Source of the DNA: an uncultured Oscillospiraceae bacterium
GTDB lineage: Bacteria; Bacillota; Clostridia; Oscillospirales; Oscillospiraceae
DNA length: 8,284 nt
Direction of reading: 5' to 3'
Assembly: GCA_934630985.1 (NCBI GenBank)
Contig: CAKTXO010000060.1
Span: forward strand, 1 to 8,284
The position numbers and the translations under genes were made by a program. The notes below the pieces were generated by a model. The model was not told the DNA's origin. It did no database searches and saw only the letters and a list, made by a program, of their open reading frames with translations. Below, piece after piece: positions 5,786-8,284 of the stretch (position 1 is its first letter; the number at the start of each line of letters is the position of its first letter).

Positions 5786-7036
5786 CTCCCGGCGCAGTGC
5801 CTCGATGGGGTTCAGGTTCGCCGCCTGATAGGCCGGCAGCATTCCGAAAATCACGCCGATGAGGGTGGAGAACACCACCGCCACGCCGATGGCCGGAATG
5901 CTGATGGACACCGGAATCTGCATCATCTTGGAGATCAGCTGGGCCAAGACAATGCCGCTGATGACCCCGATGATGCCCCCCAGACTGGTGAGCACCGCGG
6001 ATTCCGTCAAAAATTGCAGCAGAATCCGTTTTTTCTTGGCACCGATGGCCTTCTTCAGGCCGATTTCGCTGGTTCGCTCGGTGACGGACACCAGCATGAT
6101 ATTCATAACGCCGATGCCGCCCACAAGCAGGGAAATGCTGGCGATCCAGATCAGCTGGCTGTTGGTGGACTGGGACATTTTTTGCAGCTGCTGCGCCTGC
6201 TCCAGCATATCCTGGCTCCGATAATCCAGCTTGCTGTCCGTGTTCACAATCTGCTTTTCCGTCAGAATATCCGCGGTCTCCTTGCCGGCCATGGTCATAG
6301 CGTCGGTGTTTTCCACCTTGATGGCCACGTTCTGAGGCTCCTCAAACTGGTACACCGTGGGCCACACGCTGCTGGGCACATAGACGCTTCCGGCAGAGGT
6401 ATTGGCGTAAAGCTGGTAGTCCTTCATGGAGTTGATCACCGGGGCGAACTCCTTGGACTGGGCCACCACTCCCGTCACGATATACACGTCGTTCTGAATT
6501 TCCAGGCTCTTCCCCACCGGATCCAGGCCGCCGAAGAGGCTGGTGGCCGCGGTGGTATCCACCAGCGCCACCTTCCGGCAGTTGTCGAAGTCCCCCTGGG
6601 TAAAGCCCCGGCCGGATTTCACCTGATAGCCGTAAACGCTGAGATAATTCTCATCAATGCCATAGAGCTTGCCGTTGAACTGGGTATTCTGGTAGAACAG
6701 GGTCTGGCTGTAGTTGCGGCTGTAATAGAGAGAAACCTTCTCCGCGCCGCTGATTTTCTCCAACTCCTGCCGGGTATCCTCGGTGATCTGGCGGATACCC
6801 TGGGGCACGGAGTTCCAGCTGAAATCCAGCTGCTGGCCGTTCTGATAGGGCTCCACGGTGACAACGTTGTTGCCCGCGCCGATGAGGTTTTCCTTGATCT
6901 GCTCGTTGGTGCCCTGGATGGTGGAGACAATGGTAATGATGGAGGCAATGCCGATGATAATGCCCAGCATGGTCAGCACCGAACGCATTTTGTGCCCCCA
7001 GATACCCTGGAAGGCAAGTCCGATATTTTCCCGCAT
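5783..7036 (-). CDS. MacB-like ABC transporter permease (FtsX family)
   Basis: This 417-residue membrane protein has the MacB permease layout. A first membrane segment (about 20-40, LTMLGIIIGIASIITIVSTI) is followed by a large extracellular MacB-type core domain (about 41-290, with NNVVTVEP near 56-63 and ALVDTTAATSLFGGLDPVGK at 157-176). Three more membrane segments follow at about 294-318, 345-369 and 378-400. The cytoplasmic loop ERTSEIGLKKAIGAKKKRI (320-338) is the family signature thought to contact the ATPase, and the C-terminus, PAYQAANLNPIEALRRE, is typical. There is no ATP-binding domain, unlike Escherichia coli MacB, so a separate ATPase is needed; none is in this window. With the adaptor gene upstream it probably forms a tripartite-like exporter of peptides, antibiotics or lipids. 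The ATG start is set by AAGGAGG 7 bases upstream. In a Gram-positive cell no TolC partner is expected. Substrate is unknown. Confidence 0.93.
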   Translation of the reverse strand: MRENIGLAFQGIWGHKMRSVLTMLGIIIGIASIITIVSTIQGTNEQIKENLIGAGNNVVTVEPYQNGQQLDFSWNSVPQGIRQITEDTRQELEKISGAEKVSLYYSRNYSQTLFYQNTQFNGKLYGIDENYLSVYGYQVKSGRGFTQGDFDNCRKVALVDTTAATSLFGGLDPVGKSLEIQNDVYIVTGVVAQSKEFAPVINSMKDYQLYANTSAGSVYVPSSVWPTVYQFEEPQNVAIKVENTDAMTMAGKETADILTEKQIVNTDSKLDYRSQDMLEQAQQLQKMSQSTNSQLIWIASISLLVGGIGVMNIMLVSVTERTSEIGLKKAIGAKKKRILLQFLTESAVLTSLGGIIGVISGIVLAQLISKMMQIPVSISIPAIGVAVVFSTLIGVIFGMLPAYQAANLNPIEALRRE

Positions 7037-7043
7037 ATACCCG

Positions 7044-7051
7044 CCTCCTTA
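7044..7051 (-). promoter_or_regulatory. Stop codon fused to ribosome site (TAAGGAGG)
   Basis: On the - strand TAAGGAGG joins the adaptor stop codon (7051-7049) to a near-perfect Shine-Dalgarno, 7 bases before the permease ATG at 7036. It repeats the arrangement at the next junction and supports coupled translation of adaptor and permease. Confidence 0.8.
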
Positions 7052-8284
7052 GAAATTATACAGGGCGGAGGGGTCCCCCTCCTGGGTGCCCGCCCCGGGC
7101 TTCACGTTCTTGCCGTAGGGGAAGGCCACATAGTCATCGGCAGTCAGGCCGCTGCGGATTTCCGTATAGCTGCCCCACAGGGACTTGCCGGTGGTAACGT
7201 ACCGCTTTTCCAGCTTCCCGTGGGCGCCCCGGACGTAGACGTAAGGCTCTCCATCGTCGGTTCTCAGATAGGGATTTTCCAGGTACACGCCGTTTTGCGC
7301 ATGGGCGGCGGAATAGGTTATGCTGACATAACCGTTCTCCTGCAAGTCCGCGCTGCCGTCGATGAAAACCCGGAAGGGATAGTAGGAGGCATTGGGATTT
7401 CCCATGCCGTTCCAGCCGTTGCCGTCCACGGGAAAGTCTCCGATGGACACCACCTGACCGTCATAGACATTGCCGGTATTCCAGTCGTTGACGGTGACGG
7501 ACTGGCCGATTTTCAGATTGTCCTTTTCCAGCTCGCTGACGCTGCCTGTCACATAGAAGCCGCCGCCGCCGGAAACCTTGACGATGGGCTGCTTGTTCTG
7601 CCGGGCTTCATCCTCGGTGAGCACGGAAACCACCTCGCCGTCCAGGTCTGCCCGGACGTTTCCGTCGTTGAATTCCCGCTCCATGAGGTTATATTCGGAC
7701 TCGGCCATCTGGGCAGCCTCGTAGAGATCCCGCACCTTCTTGGTCTGCTCCCGGCGCATCTGGGCGATTTCCGCGGAGCTCATGCCGCTGCCGAAGTCGA
7801 AGTCAAAATCCAGGCCGCTGTCAGAATCGCCGAAAAACTCACTTTCCGCCGGAGCATCAAACAGGGAGAAACCGTAGTCGTTTCCGTTGTAGACATAGAC
7901 ATGAACGCCCTGCCACAGACTGGTGGGAGCCTTTTCCCGATCGCCGTCGGTCTTTTTCAGGACAACATAGAAATCATTGATGACCTTGGAGGGGACGGTT
8001 GGCTCCACCACCTCCAGGGTAAAGCGGAAGGCAGCCGTCTTATCGCCCACGGTGGCCGTCAGCGTATACTCCGTTTTTCCTGTCTGGCTGACCCGGCCGG
8101 ACAGGGCGCAGGTCTGCTCGCCCCGGTAGGCCAGCAGCTCTCCCGCGGCAGGCTCCACGCTCCACTCGGTTTTCTGCCTGGTCTTGTTGACAAAGGTCAG
8201 GTCAACCGCCATGCCCTTATCCACGGTAAAGGTGCCGCCGTTTTTCACATTGGGGCTGGTAATGACGGGAGCCGGTGTCTCCGG
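7049..8284 (-). CDS. MacA/HlyD-like transporter adaptor with Ig-like insert (5' truncated by window)
   Basis: The frame is open to the right edge, so only the C-terminal 411 residues are visible; the GTG at 8248-8246 is internal. Visible residues 7-96 look like an Ig-like beta domain (SPNVKNGGTFTVDKGMAV, later TGKTEYTLTATVGDK). A linker with an acidic Asp/Phe tract, GDSDSGLDFDFDFGSG (about 152-167), leads to a helix (about 169-207). Next come the second half of the lipoyl domain (NVRADLDGEVVSVL, about 209-222), a beta-barrel (about 245-330, ELEKDNLKIGQSVTVNDW) and a membrane-proximal domain with YLRTDDGEPYVYVRG and KRYVTTGKSLWGSYTEIRSG. The latter parts are characteristic of periplasmic-adaptor proteins of MacAB and RND-type systems. 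In a Gram-positive cell it would be membrane-anchored on the outside and work with the MacB-like permease 12 bases downstream. The signal or anchor, first lipoyl half and first helix lie outside the window. Confidence 0.88.
   Translation of the reverse strand, partial: PETPAPVITSPNVKNGGTFTVDKGMAVDLTFVNKTRQKTEWSVEPAAGELLAYRGEQTCALSGRVSQTGKTEYTLTATVGDKTAAFRFTLEVVEPTVPSKVINDFYVVLKKTDGDREKAPTSLWQGVHVYVYNGNDYGFSLFDAPAESEFFGDSDSGLDFDFDFGSGMSSAEIAQMRREQTKKVRDLYEAAQMAESEYNLMEREFNDGNVRADLDGEVVSVLTEDEARQNKQPIVKVSGGGGFYVTGSVSELEKDNLKIGQSVTVNDWNTGNVYDGQVVSIGDFPVDGNGWNGMGNPNASYYPFRVFIDGSADLQENGYVSITYSAAHAQNGVYLENPYLRTDDGEPYVYVRGAHGKLEKRYVTTGKSLWGSYTEIRSGLTADDYVAFPYGKNVKPGAGTQEGDPSALYNF

Overview
The window looks like a chromosomal segment of a GC-rich (roughly 60% by eye) Gram-positive anaerobe of the Clostridia, probably Oscillospiraceae or a close relative. 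This is inferred from three things: the style of the BMP-domain and MacA/MacB-like proteins, strong AAGGAG-type Shine-Dalgarno sites before nearly every gene, and dispersed TGTCATTGCG...TGGCAATCC repeats of a type common in such genomes. Nothing here fixes genus or species.

Left part (1-5171, + strand): six tightly packed genes, apparently one transcription unit. In order they are the 3' part of a BMP/PnrA-like domain protein (open at the left edge), a small metallophosphoesterase, a DUF2461-type protein, and then dapA, dapB and dapF. Junctions run from a 26-base overlap to a 16-base gap, and a strong hairpin terminator follows dapF. DapA and DapB make tetrahydrodipicolinate from pyruvate and aspartate semialdehyde. 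DapF epimerises LL- to meso-diaminopimelate for peptidoglycan and lysine. The steps between DapB and DapF (an LL-DAP aminotransferase or the succinylase/acetylase branch) are not encoded here. The first three genes have no evident enzymatic link to the pathway.

Middle (5172-5490): no gene. It holds a composite of short inverted repeats: two oppositely oriented copies of a TGTCATTGCG...TGGCAATCC unit, a third partial end, an inner 95-bp segment with its own inverted ends, and a 19-bp near-perfect palindrome. It looks like a nested, MITE/REP-like non-coding repeat.

Right part (5491-8284, - strand, converging on the dap operon): a MacA-like adaptor (open at the right edge), a MacB-like FtsX-family ABC permease, and a 93-residue protein I do not recognise. 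At both junctions the stop codon is fused to the next gene's ribosome site (TAAGGAG), which suggests translational coupling. No ATPase gene lies between adaptor and permease, so the ATPase must be upstream of the window or elsewhere.

Most of the window is ordinary housekeeping and transport. The least explained items are the nested repeat, the small coupled protein, the Ig-like insertion in the adaptor, and the BMP-domain protein with an N-terminal extension.
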